Source of the DNA: JBCDBY01 sp039182715
GTDB lineage: Bacteria; Planctomycetota; PLA2
Length of the DNA: 15,135 nt
Reading direction: 5' to 3'
Assembly (NCBI GenBank): GCA_039182715.1
Contig: JBCDBY010000088.1
Location: forward strand, 1-15,135
The notes beneath the pieces were generated by a model that was not told where the DNA came from, made no database searches, and worked only from the letters and a program-made list of their open reading frames with translations. This document shows, in pieces, positions 7,305 to 14,092 of the stretch (the stretch's first letter is position 1; each line of letters opens with the position of its first letter). The position numbers and the translations under genes were made by a program.

Positions 7305-7343
7305 CTCCGGCGGGTTTCCCGAAGCGGTCGCCGGAGGGCGACC
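7305..7343 (+). other. Overlapping alternative stem-loops upstream of ffh
   Basis: CTCCGGCG (7305-7312) pairs exactly with CGCCGGAG (7329-7336) and encloses a small CGGG/CCCG hairpin (7311-7321). GGTCGCC (7326-7332) pairs exactly with GGCGACC (7337-7343) around a GGAG tetraloop. The two main stems share bases 7329-7336, so they cannot form fully together. No T-run follows. They lie between the stop of the M-domain gene (7270) and the ffh start (7393). They could be a terminator or attenuator separating the two, or the 3' end of the upstream transcript. Confidence 0.5.
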
Positions 7344-7351
7344 ACCGCAAA

Positions 7352-7380
7352 TGGACATGTCCCGGAACCGAGCCTAAACT
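7352..7380 (+). promoter_or_regulatory. ffh: Candidate sigma70-type promoter for ffh
   Basis: TGGACA (7352-7357, five of six to TTGACA) is followed after exactly 17 nt by TAAACT (7375-7380, four of six to TATAAT). A start of transcription near 7387 would lie only about 6 nt before the ffh ATG, giving an almost leaderless mRNA. This fits the lack of a clear Shine-Dalgarno sequence there. It lies downstream of the hairpins at 7305-7343, so ffh could be expressed independently of the M-domain gene. Confidence 0.4.
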
Positions 7381-7392
7381 GCTGGATTCGGT

Positions 7393-8784
7393 ATGTTCGA
7401 GTCGCTTTCAAACCGCCTGTCGGGCCTCTTCTCCAAGTTGGGGGGAGGATCCGGCCGACTCACGGAGGACTCCGTCAAGGAGGCCGTCCGCGAGGTGAAG
7501 CGTGCCCTGCTCGAAGCGGACGTCTCGCTGCCGGTCTCTCGCGACTTCACCAAGGCGGTGCGCGAGAAGTCGATCGGCCGCGAGGGCATCGAGGGGGTCA
7601 GCCACGCCCAGCAGTTCATCAAGATCGTCCACGACGAGCTGACCGAGCTGATGGGCGGCGAGACCGCCCCGATCGAGTTCGACTCCTCCGGCCTGACCGT
7701 GATCATGATGGTCGGCCTGCAGGGCTCGGGCAAGACGACCTCGTGCGCCAAGCTGGCGCTCCACCTGCGTCGCAAGCACAAGAAGAAGGCGATGCTGGTT
7801 GCCGCCGACGTGCAGCGCCCGGCCGCCATCGAGCAGCTCAAGGTGCTCGGCAAGCAGCTCGACGTCCCGGTCTACGCCGAGGAGGGCGGGCGCCCGCCGA
7901 AGATCTGCGAGCGCGCCGTCGCCGAGGCGAAGAAGAAGGGCTACGACGTCGTCATCCTCGACACCGCCGGTCGCCTGCACATCGACGACGCGCTCATGGA
8001 CGAGCTCGCCTCGGTGCGCGACAAGGCGAAGCCCCACATCACCTACCTCGTCGCCGACGCCATGACCGGCCAGGACGCGGTCAAGAGCAGCGCGGCGTTC
8101 CATGAGCGCCTCGACCTGACCGGCGTCATCCTGACCAAGCTGGACGGCGACGCGCGCGGCGGTGCGGCGCTTTCCATTCGTCACGTGACCGGGCGCCCCG
8201 TCGTCATGGTCGGCGTCGGCGAGAAGGTGGACGCGTTCGAGCCCTTCCATCCCGAGCGGATGGCGGGCCGCATCCTCGGCATGGGCGACGTCTTGAGCCT
8301 CGTCGAGGAGGCGCAGGACAAGATCGACCAGGGCGAGGCGCAGCGCCTCACCGAGCGCATGTTCACCAAGACCTACAACCTGGACGACATGCTCGCGCAG
8401 TTCGAGCAGGTCCGGAAGATGGGTTCGATGCGCGACCTGATCAAGAAGCTGCCCAAGCAGCTCACGGCGGGCCTCGGGGACCAGGAAATCGACGACCAGG
8501 AGGTGATTCGCCAGTGCGCGATCATCCAGTCGATGACCATGGCGGAACGCTTCAACCCCGACGAGATCCACCACCAGCGGCGCGCCCGTATCGCGCGCGG
8601 CAGCGGCACGTCCGTGAAGGACGTCAACGCGCTCCTCAAGTCGTTCAAGGAGATGCGCAAGCAGATGAAGGCCATGAAGGGCTTCATGGGCGGCGCGATG
8701 AACAAGAAGATGGAGCGTCGCAAGCAGAAGATGATCAAGCAGATGAAACAGGGAAAGGGCCCGTCGATTCCCGGGCTTTCCTAG
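7393..8784 (+). CDS. ffh: Signal recognition particle protein Ffh (SRP54)
   Basis: Ffh binds SRP RNA and emerging signal peptides and, through GTP-dependent pairing with FtsY, delivers ribosomes to the Sec translocon. The 463-residue protein is full length. An N-terminal four-helix N domain (about 1-90) precedes the GTPase G domain, with P-loop GLQGSGKTT (108-116), DVQRPAA (139-145), DTAGR (190-194), TKLDGDARGG (248-257) and GVGEK (274-278). The M domain (about 320-463) has the finger-loop region around 343-366, the RNA-binding motif RRARIARGSGTSV (396-408) and a Met/Lys-rich tail (GGAMNKKMERRKQKMIKQMK). The ATG gives MFESLSNRLSG, a typical Ffh N terminus. rpsP follows after 46 nt, a common neighbour. 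A partial copy of its M domain lies immediately upstream. Confidence 0.97.
   Translation: MFESLSNRLSGLFSKLGGGSGRLTEDSVKEAVREVKRALLEADVSLPVSRDFTKAVREKSIGREGIEGVSHAQQFIKIVHDELTELMGGETAPIEFDSSGLTVIMMVGLQGSGKTTSCAKLALHLRRKHKKKAMLVAADVQRPAAIEQLKVLGKQLDVPVYAEEGGRPPKICERAVAEAKKKGYDVVILDTAGRLHIDDALMDELASVRDKAKPHITYLVADAMTGQDAVKSSAAFHERLDLTGVILTKLDGDARGGAALSIRHVTGRPVVMVGVGEKVDAFEPFHPERMAGRILGMGDVLSLVEEAQDKIDQGEAQRLTERMFTKTYNLDDMLAQFEQVRKMGSMRDLIKKLPKQLTAGLGDQEIDDQEVIRQCAIIQSMTMAERFNPDEIHHQRRARIARGSGTSVKDVNALLKSFKEMRKQMKAMKGFMGGAMNKKMERRKQKMIKQMKQGKGPSIPGLS
8361..8538 (+). repeat. Duplicated M-domain segment, copy 2 (inside ffh)
   Basis: This is the partner of 6940-7117 and encodes the M-domain helix 1, finger region and start of the next helix of Ffh. 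It is the presumed parental copy, because it is embedded in a complete ffh and keeps family-typical residues where copy 1 deviates. Confidence 0.9.
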
Positions 8785-8830
8785 TCGTATAGAGCTGAAT
8801 TCCGGAGTCACTTAAGGAAACGATCGAGTT

Positions 8831-9091
8831 ATGTCCGTACGTTTGCGTCTCAAGCGGACCGGCCGGCGAAACCGCGCCTTCTACCGCATTGGAGCCTTCC
8901 ACCACACCACCCGTCGCGACGGCAAGCCGGTGGAGGACCTGGGCTGGTACGACCCGGTTTCGGCCAACGAGGCCCGCCGCTTCGACCTCAACCTGGAGCG
9001 TGCCGAGTACTGGCTCGCGCAGGGTGCGCAGCCGAGCGAAACCGTCCGTTCGCTGATCAAGAAGGCGCGTCGCGCCGGCAGCGAGTCGTAG
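8831..9091 (+). CDS. rpsP: 30S ribosomal protein S16
   Basis: S16 is a small primary-binding protein of the 30S subunit. The 86-residue length is normal. The N terminus SVRLRLKRTGRRNRAFYRI matches the S16 start (RIRLxRxGxKxxPxYRIV-like), and the central DLGWYDP corresponds to the conserved GxYNP-type turn. The C-terminal AEYWLAQGAQPSETVRSLIK is the usual WLxxGAxPTxTVxxLL pattern. The ATG has AAGGA at 8814-8818, 12 nt upstream. It follows ffh, as in many bacteria, but rimM, trmD and rplS, which often come next, are replaced by a histone H1-like gene and maf. Confidence 0.96.
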   Translation: MSVRLRLKRTGRRNRAFYRIGAFHHTTRRDGKPVEDLGWYDPVSANEARRFDLNLERAEYWLAQGAQPSETVRSLIKKARRAGSES

Positions 9092-9098
9092 GCAGAGA

Positions 9099-10094
9099 GT
9101 GGCCGCCGCCAAGAACAAGCACGCCGCCGAACTGGCCAAGTTCGAGAAGGCGTGGAAGGACCTCGGGGCGCCCGCGGGCGACGGCGCCGAGCAGGCGATC
9201 CGCGTGCTGCTCGCGCGGCACGGAACGCGCGAAGGTTCGGTCAAGGGCATGGACGCGCTCTGGATGCAGTATGTGGGCATCAACGAGCTGCGCGTCGCCC
9301 AGCCGGACGAGATCGCGATGGTGCTCACGAACCACGTCAAGAACGACCCGCAGGCGGTCGCGCGCCACGTGCGCGGGTTCATCCGGCGCTACTTCAAGGA
9401 CCACCACACCCTCGACTTCTCGCACGTCAACTCGATGACGCCCGAGGCGCTGCGCAAGTACCTCGACAACGCGATCGGGTTCTCGCGGGAGATGGGTCTG
9501 GCGATCTTCCTGCAGCTGCTGCAGGACGAGCTGAACGCCCTCGAGGAACCGGAGACCGACGACGACGAGCCGAAGCGCAAGGCGCGCACCGAGCGCGAGA
9601 TCAACGTCGCCATGGACCGCCTGCGCATGGCGTGCGCCTGGGCGGCGTTCGGCGAGTCGCCGAGCAAGGCGAAGCTGTCGACCGCGCATCGCAAGCTCGC
9701 CGAGGCGTACAAGTTCGCGCCGCCGCCGTCGGAAGACGAGCTGGAGGAGCCGATCGAGCCGACCATCGCCGAGCTCGCGGGTTCGCCCGAGGTCGTGGCG
9801 CGCACGCGCGTCGTGAAGAAGTCGGCGACCAAGAAGGCCTCGAAGAAGGCGGCCTCCAAGCCGGCCGAGGCGCCCAAGCCCGCCGCGAAGAAGGTGGCGA
9901 AGAAGAAGGCCGCCAAGAAGGTGACCAAGAAGGTCGCGAAGAAGAAGGCGACCAAGAAGGTGGCCAAGAAGAAGGCGACCAAGAAGGTCGCGAAGAAGAA
10001 GGCCTCGAAGACGGCGCGCGCCACCAGCGCACGCCCGCGCGGTACCCGCAAGGCGGCGCCGCGTCCGACGGCCAAGAAGTCGTCGCGGCGGTAG
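9099..10094 (+). CDS. Hypothetical protein with histone H1-like Lys/Ala-rich C-terminal tail
   Basis: The GTG start lies 7 nt after the rpsP stop. The product has 331 residues. Residues 1 to about 205 form a helical domain I do not recognise (FEKAWKDLG, DALWMQYVGINELR, ALRKYLDNAIGFSREMG, MDRLRMACAWAAFGES). An acidic linker (about 209-228, SEDELEEPIEPTIAEL) leads to a strongly basic low-complexity tail (239-331) built of KKVAKKKAT-like nonapeptides and ending RPTAKKSSRR. Such tails resemble eukaryotic H1 C termini and bacterial Hc1/AlgP-type proteins and normally bind DNA or RNA non-specifically. Nucleoid compaction or rRNA/ribosome association (given rpsP next door) is inferred. maf starts 2 nt downstream, so the genes are probably co-transcribed. 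Confidence 0.82.
   Translation: MAAAKNKHAAELAKFEKAWKDLGAPAGDGAEQAIRVLLARHGTREGSVKGMDALWMQYVGINELRVAQPDEIAMVLTNHVKNDPQAVARHVRGFIRRYFKDHHTLDFSHVNSMTPEALRKYLDNAIGFSREMGLAIFLQLLQDELNALEEPETDDDEPKRKARTEREINVAMDRLRMACAWAAFGESPSKAKLSTAHRKLAEAYKFAPPPSEDELEEPIEPTIAELAGSPEVVARTRVVKKSATKKASKKAASKPAEAPKPAAKKVAKKKAAKKVTKKVAKKKATKKVAKKKATKKVAKKKASKTARATSARPRGTRKAAPRPTAKKSSRR
9927..10007 (+). repeat. Three tandem 27-bp repeats encoding KKVAKKKA(T/S)
   Basis: Three in-frame 27-bp units encode KKVAKKKAT, KKVAKKKAT and KKVAKKKAS. A related imperfect unit lies upstream at 9888-9914 (KKVAKKKAA). The units differ mainly at silent or near-silent positions (gtcgcg versus gtggcc). The array forms the core of the basic tail and is a likely site of repeat-number variation between strains. 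Confidence 0.85.
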
Positions 10095-10096
10095 TC

Positions 10097-10639
10097 GTGA
10101 CGCTGATCCTCGCCTCCGCCTCGCCGCGTCGCGCGCGGCTGCTGGAGGAGGCGGGGATCGACTTCCTCGTGCGCGTCGCCGACGTGGACGAGCACGAACC
10201 CGCGACCGGCGATCCGGCCGCCGTGGCGCGCCTCAACGCCGAGCGCAAGGCGCGCGCGGTCGAGGGGGAGCTGGTCCTGGGCGCCGACACGGTGGTGGCG
10301 CTGGGCGACACGCTGCTCGGCAAGCCGGCCGATGCCGCCGATGCGCGCCGCATGCTCGACCTGCTCTCCGGCACGACGCACGCCGTGACGACCGGCGTCG
10401 CGCTGCGGCGCGGCGACGCGGTCGAGGTGCGCGCCGTCGAGACGCGGGTCACCATGCGCGCCTGGACGGAAGACGAAATGCGCGCCTACGTCGATTCGGG
10501 TGAGGGCCTCGGCAAGGCGGGCGGGTATGCCATCCAGGAAACCGCCGATCGATTCGTGACGGCGCTCGATGGGCCGTGGGACAACGTCGTCGGCTTGCCG
10601 GTCGAGACGGTCCGCGAGCTGCTGCGCGCGTTAGCATAG
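10097..10639 (+). CDS. maf: Maf-family nucleoside triphosphate pyrophosphatase
   Basis: Maf proteins hydrolyse non-canonical or pyrimidine NTPs to NMP and pyrophosphate and are linked to septum or cell-division control. The 180-residue product shows the N-terminal substrate loop LILASASPRRARLLEEAG (residues 3-20), the Asp-containing LGADTVVALGDTLLGKP (61-77, catalytic D64), HAVTTGVAL (95-103) and GKAGGYAIQE (139-148), followed by NVVGLPVETVRELL. It looks most like the dTTP/UTP (YhdE-type) subfamily, although substrate choice cannot be fixed by eye. GTG 10097 was chosen because it gives the canonical short N terminus and lies 2 nt after the preceding stop; the frame upstream is a shadow of the H1-like gene. 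Confidence 0.93.
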   Translation: MTLILASASPRRARLLEEAGIDFLVRVADVDEHEPATGDPAAVARLNAERKARAVEGELVLGADTVVALGDTLLGKPADAADARRMLDLLSGTTHAVTTGVALRRGDAVEVRAVETRVTMRAWTEDEMRAYVDSGEGLGKAGGYAIQETADRFVTALDGPWDNVVGLPVETVRELLRALA

Positions 10640-10646
10640 GGGGCTC

Positions 10647-11630
10647 ATGCGTCCCATCGTGCTCCTCGCCTTCCTGATCGCCTGCACCAACGGCACCGAC
10701 GGCACCGACGAGCCCGCGGAGCAGCCGGGCGAGGGCGGCGGCGAGGCGCGCGCGCGCAACGACGTGGTGACGATTCCCGCGGAGGACGACGGCACGAGGC
10801 TGCGTGCGGTGATCGATCGCGGCCTGCAGACGTCCGGCAAGGGCCCGGACCTGGTCCGCTTCGTGGTCATCCGCGCGGCCGACCGCCACGACGCGCGTAC
10901 GCCCAACGCCGCTTTCCACTTCGTGATCGGCGATGGCGTCGAGCTGGAGGCGGGGGCCATCGAGGCGCGCCACATCTGGTCGAACAGCGGCCAGATCGAC
11001 GGCCGCAACGAGGAGCTGGAGCGCTACGGCATTTCGATCGCCGTCGAGCGCGGCGCCACGCAGCCGTTCAGTCCCATCGTCGTCGAGCGGACGCGTCGCA
11101 TCGTCGATGCGCTGCTTGCCCGTGTGCCGATCCACCCCGACTGCGTCGTCGCGATGGGCGAGGTGCCGTTCGCGAAGGACCACGCGGCGGACGGCGCCGA
11201 GCGCGCCCTCGCGGAAGCGGTGCGCCGCGACCTGCCGGTTCCGAAGCCGGACGGGACGATCGGCATCGTCGTGGGGGAGACGACGCACGACGTCGCGTAC
11301 GAGCGGCGCGACACGACCATCGGCCGCGAGGTCGGCATGATGATGCGCAAGCGCTTCGACGGGACGGATCGCGGCATGCTGTTCATCTATCCGCATCGCG
11401 CCCAGCGCCGCTTCTGGATGCGGAACTGCTTCATCCCGATGGACCTCGCGTACATCAAGAACGGCCGCATCGTGCAGATCGAGAAGATGGCCGCCCAGCC
11501 CGGCGTGCCCACCGGAAGCCTCCCGCGCTACGAGTCGATCACGCCGGTCCGCATGGTCCTCGAGATGCCCGAAGGCTGGTTCGCCCAGCACGGCATCCGC
11601 GAGGGAGCCACCGTCACGGATCTCCCCTGA
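10647..11630 (+). CDS. Lipoprotein with degenerate amidase-like region and C-terminal DUF192 domain
   Basis: The ATG has a GGGGG run just upstream, 7 nt after the maf stop. The 327-residue product begins MRPIVLLAFLIAC, a short signal peptide with a lipobox (LIAC, C13), so it is probably a lipoprotein. A Gly/Glu/Asp-rich linker follows. Residues about 70-175 (RFVVIRAADR, AFHFVIGDG, RYGISIAVERG, QPFSPIVVERTRRIVDALL) resemble the Amidase_2/PGRP fold. The positions where zinc histidines are expected are not His (VVIRA, VAMGEV), so an inactive binding domain is inferred. Residues about 213-325 are a DUF192 domain: REVGMMMRKRF, DRGMLFIYP, FWMRNCFIPMDLAYI. DUF192 proteins are small, often secreted, and of unknown role. 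The combination is unusual. The DUF192 call is strong; the amidase call is tentative. Confidence 0.85.
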   Translation: MRPIVLLAFLIACTNGTDGTDEPAEQPGEGGGEARARNDVVTIPAEDDGTRLRAVIDRGLQTSGKGPDLVRFVVIRAADRHDARTPNAAFHFVIGDGVELEAGAIEARHIWSNSGQIDGRNEELERYGISIAVERGATQPFSPIVVERTRRIVDALLARVPIHPDCVVAMGEVPFAKDHAADGAERALAEAVRRDLPVPKPDGTIGIVVGETTHDVAYERRDTTIGREVGMMMRKRFDGTDRGMLFIYPHRAQRRFWMRNCFIPMDLAYIKNGRIVQIEKMAAQPGVPTGSLPRYESITPVRMVLEMPEGWFAQHGIREGATVTDLP

Positions 11631-11636
11631 GCCCCC

Positions 11637-11724
11637 CCTGATGCACCTCTTCCATCAGGTGGCGCGCATAAGTCGAATCCTCGTAACGACTTAGCGGGAT
11701 TGGTCTGCGGAATCGATCCCGCAG
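11637..11724 (+). other. Cluster of three consecutive perfect stem-loops in intergenic spacer
   Basis: The 148-bp spacer 11631-11778 contains three side-by-side 7-bp perfect inverted repeats: CCTGATG/CATCAGG (11637-11643 / 11653-11659), TAAGTCG/CGACTTA (11669-11675 / 11687-11693) and GCGGGAT/ATCCCGC (11694-11700 / 11716-11722). The third competes with CTGCGG/CCGCAG (11705-11710 / 11719-11724). The first has no T-run, so it is a weak intrinsic-terminator candidate. The arrangement could be a structured RNA leader or 3' UTR. No tRNA, tmRNA or SRP RNA consensus is recognisable, and I found no convincing promoter in the remainder. Confidence 0.5.
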
Positions 11725-11778
11725 GCGCGGCCCGGGAGGTCGCTCATCCTTCGGTCCGCGAAAGCCGATAAATCCGGT

Positions 11779-12240
11779 GTGAACCGCTCACTCACGACCA
11801 TCGTCGGGTTCGGCGTCGTCGCCGCGATCTTCCTGGCGATCCTCTCGGTCTTCTACCTGCAGCAGATCCCCAGCAAGGAGGACATGCAGCGTCTGGAGTC
11901 CGATCTGCGTCGCGAGCACGGGCTGTTCTTCGCCGCCACGGCCCCGATTTCCATCGAGCTGCTCATGCCCAAGGACGGCGGGGACGGCGCGATGGGCGTC
12001 GCGATCGACTGCACGCTGCGCCCCGACCTGCGCAAGCGCGGCGAGACGATCGACCTATTCATGCAGCGCATCGCGGAAAGCGCCCTCGCGCACCCCGACT
12101 GGCGCGGCAAGGTCAGCTTCGCCCGCGTTCGCCACGCCGCCGATCCCAAGCGCGAGCGGACCGTGCGGGCCGACGAAACGCCGGAGGAACGCGCCCCGGT
12201 CCGGCGCGCCGACCTTGGCGCTCCGCCCGCGAAGGGCTAA
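11779..12240 (+). CDS. Small single-pass membrane protein, hypothetical
   Basis: The GTG start gives a 153-residue product with an N-terminal hydrophobic helix (about 7-28, TIVGFGVVAAIFLAILSVFY) and then a polar extracytoplasmic or cytoplasmic domain. A short coiled-coil-like stretch (SKEDMQRLESDLRREHG) follows the membrane, then a compact region (APISIELLMP, GVAIDCTLRPDLRKRGE, FMQRIAESAL). The C-terminal ~35 residues are charged and probably disordered. No Shine-Dalgarno sequence is evident, so the start is the least certain part. I do not recognise the family. It stands alone between a hairpin-rich spacer and the prfA leader hairpin. Confidence 0.72.
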   Translation: MNRSLTTIVGFGVVAAIFLAILSVFYLQQIPSKEDMQRLESDLRREHGLFFAATAPISIELLMPKDGGDGAMGVAIDCTLRPDLRKRGETIDLFMQRIAESALAHPDWRGKVSFARVRHAADPKRERTVRADETPEERAPVRRADLGAPPAKG

Positions 12241-12243
12241 TCT

Positions 12244-12274
12244 GTGCGGCTTCGGGCACGCCCCGAAGACGCAC
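12244..12274 (+). promoter_or_regulatory. Strong hairpin ending 1 nt before the prfA start codon
   Basis: GTGCG-G-CTTCGGG (12244-12256) pairs with CCCGAAG-A-CGCAC (12262-12274). This gives 12 base pairs with one G/A mismatch around a 5-nt loop. Only position 12275 separates it from the prfA ATG at 12276, so in mRNA it covers the place where a ribosome-binding site should be. No Shine-Dalgarno sequence is otherwise visible. It may repress or time RF1 translation, or end the transcript of the upstream gene; no T-run follows. Confidence 0.6.
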
Positions 12275-12275
12275 C

Positions 12276-13373
12276 ATGTCCGACGCGAACGCCGACCTCA
12301 GCCTCCCCGATATCCTCGCCCGGTTCCGTGAGCTGAACCGCATGCTCGAGGATCCCGACGTCGTGCAGAACTCCGCGAAGATGTCGGAGGTGCTCAAGGA
12401 GCGCGGCCGACTCGAGCGGCGCGCCACGGCTTTCGAGGAGTACCTCGCCATGAAGGGCTCCATCGCCGAGGCGGAAAAGATGCTCGAGGACGAGGAGATG
12501 CGCGAGCTGGCGGAAGAGGAGCTGACCGAGCTCCGCCCGCAGCTCGAGGAGAAGATCGCCGACCTCGCCAACGAGATGGGCGCCGACGAGGCGGATGAGG
12601 CGAAGAGCATCATCATCGAGATCCGGCCCGGCGCCGGGGGCGACGAGGCGGCGCTCTTCGCGCGCAACCTCTTCGAGATGTACCAGCGCTTCGCGGAGAC
12701 CCATCGCCTCAAGATCGAGATGATGGACATCCAGGAAACCGATCTCGGCGGCCTCAAGGAGGCGACCTTCTCCGTGAAGGGCCGGGACGTCTACCGCATG
12801 CTGAAGTTCGAGTCGGGCGGCCACCGCGTGCAGCGCGTGCCCTCGACCGAGACGCAGGGCCGCGTGCACACCTCCGCCGCGACGGTGGCGGTGTTGCCCG
12901 AGCTCGAGGACGTGGCGGTGGAGATCAACACCGACGACCTCAAGATCGACACGATGCGCGCCGGCGGCCCGGGTGGACAGAAGGTGAACAAGACCGAGTC
13001 GGCCATCCGCATCACGCATCTGCCGACCGGCATCGTGGTGAAGTGCCAGGACGAGAAGTCCCAGCACAAGAACCGCGCCAGCGCCATGCGCGTGCTGAAG
13101 ACCCGCCTGTACGAAAGGATGCGCCACGAGCGCGATTCGGCGCGTGCCGCCACCCGTCGATCCCAGATCGGCTCCGGCGACCGCAGCGAGCGGATTCGGA
13201 CCTACAACTTCCCCCAGGACCGGTTGACCGATCATCGGCTCGACTCGAATCTGCATGGCCTGGATGCCATCATGATGGGGAAACTCGAACCGCTCATCGA
13301 GAAGCTACGTAGAAAGGAGCGGGAGGAGCGCCTGGCGGCGCTCGATCTCGCATCGTTGGAGGAGTCCTCATGA
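12276..13373 (+). CDS. prfA: Peptide chain release factor 1
   Basis: RF1 recognises UAA and UAG in the ribosomal A site and triggers peptide release. The 365-residue length is normal. After an N-terminal helical domain come the PCRF-type core (IIIEIRPGAGGDEAALFARN, 112-131) and the codon-recognition P-x-T tripeptide PST (189-191) in QRVPSTETQGRVHTS. P-x-T identifies RF1 rather than RF2, which has SPF. The catalytic GGQ is at 233-235 in GGPGGQKVNKTESAIRITH. The C-terminal SGDRSERIRTYNFPQDRLTDH is a family signature. It carries GGPGGQK rather than the common SGAGGQH around the GGQ. The stop overlaps the next start (ATGA, 13370-13373). PrmC, which methylates the GGQ glutamine, is encoded one gene downstream. 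Confidence 0.97.
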   Translation: MSDANADLSLPDILARFRELNRMLEDPDVVQNSAKMSEVLKERGRLERRATAFEEYLAMKGSIAEAEKMLEDEEMRELAEEELTELRPQLEEKIADLANEMGADEADEAKSIIIEIRPGAGGDEAALFARNLFEMYQRFAETHRLKIEMMDIQETDLGGLKEATFSVKGRDVYRMLKFESGGHRVQRVPSTETQGRVHTSAATVAVLPELEDVAVEINTDDLKIDTMRAGGPGGQKVNKTESAIRITHLPTGIVVKCQDEKSQHKNRASAMRVLKTRLYERMRHERDSARAATRRSQIGSGDRSERIRTYNFPQDRLTDHRLDSNLHGLDAIMMGKLEPLIEKLRRKEREERLAALDLASLEESS

Positions 13374-14092
13374 CCGACCCGAACCTCGAGTCGCACGACG
13401 AAGAACAGAACCAGGGCGAGCCGAGCCCGCAGCACATCGAGGTGGCGCCCCCGGCCGACCTCGACGACGTGGCGCCCCCCGCGGCGCCCGCCGCCGGCCC
13501 GCCGCCGGTGCGCTCGTTCCCGCAGCACTACAAGCTGCTCTTCGCTTCCGTCGTCGTGTTCGCCAGCACGCTCACCGTCTGGGAGCGCGCGCACGTCTTC
13601 GGAGCCGACGTCCACGGCTCGCAGATGATCTCGGGCATGCTGCTCATGGCGCTGTCCGGCTACGGCGTGATCGTGAGCGTCATGAACATCATGCAGGGCC
13701 GACTCGCCGGCATGCTGGCGATGTTCCTGACGGGCGTCTTCGCGGTCTACTTCGGGGGGCCGAAGCTGTTCGCCACGCACGGGGCGGAGGGCTGCCTGGG
13801 CGCGGACGAGATCGAGGCGTACATGAAGACCAAGGGAACGCCGCTGGAGAAGATCCCGCAGCGCTTCCTCGAGAACGACAACCTGGAGTTCCCGCGCCAG
13901 GCGCTCGAGCCGTTCGACACGGCACAGGACATCTACACCTACTACGTCGGCCAGTTCGCGCCGGGTCCGATCCTGGCGACGCTGGGCGGCCTCATGTTGC
14001 TGTGGGTCTTCCTGAGCGCCATGTTCGGCGGCAAGAAGAAGTCGGCGGAGCCGGCACCCGCGCCCTCCTCGGGCCGTCGCCGTCGTCGGTGA
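13370..14092 (+). CDS. Four-helix membrane protein, hypothetical
   Basis: The 240-residue protein is translationally coupled to prfA by a 4-base overlap, and its end overlaps the prmC start (GTGA, 14089-14092). A disordered acidic/Pro/Ala-rich N terminus (1 to about 48) precedes hydrophobic helices at about 55-71 (LLFASVVVFASTLTVW), 84-107 (MISGMLLMALSGYGVIVSVM) and 111-129 (LAGMLAMFLTGVFAVYF). A polar ~70-residue loop follows, then a fourth helix at about 200-219 (ILATLGGLMLLWVFLSAMF). The C terminus is basic (GGKKKS...GRRRRR) and presumably cytoplasmic. I recognise no family. Its insertion between prfA and prmC, which are usually adjacent, is notable. Confidence 0.85.
   Translation: MTDPNLESHDEEQNQGEPSPQHIEVAPPADLDDVAPPAAPAAGPPPVRSFPQHYKLLFASVVVFASTLTVWERAHVFGADVHGSQMISGMLLMALSGYGVIVSVMNIMQGRLAGMLAMFLTGVFAVYFGGPKLFATHGAEGCLGADEIEAYMKTKGTPLEKIPQRFLENDNLEFPRQALEPFDTAQDIYTYYVGQFAPGPILATLGGLMLLWVFLSAMFGGKKKSAEPAPAPSSGRRRRR

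Noticed and set aside
7326..7343. GGAG-tetraloop hairpin near ffh as a possible SRP (4.5S) RNA gene
   Set aside because: The conserved SRP RNA core (GGUCAGGUCCGGAAGGAAGC-type asymmetric and symmetric loops, with AGCA) is not present around it, and the available spacer is short and GC-rich without long-range pairing.
8788..8793. TATAGA after the ffh stop as a -10 box for rpsP
   Set aside because: No -35-like hexamer lies about 17 nt upstream, and rpsP can be explained by co-transcription with ffh.
11669..11693. AGTCGAATCC in the hairpin spacer as a tRNA or tmRNA 3' end
   Set aside because: The flanking bases do not form a T-stem or acceptor stem and no CCA-proximal pairing is seen; the palindrome TAAGTCG/CGACTTA explains it better.
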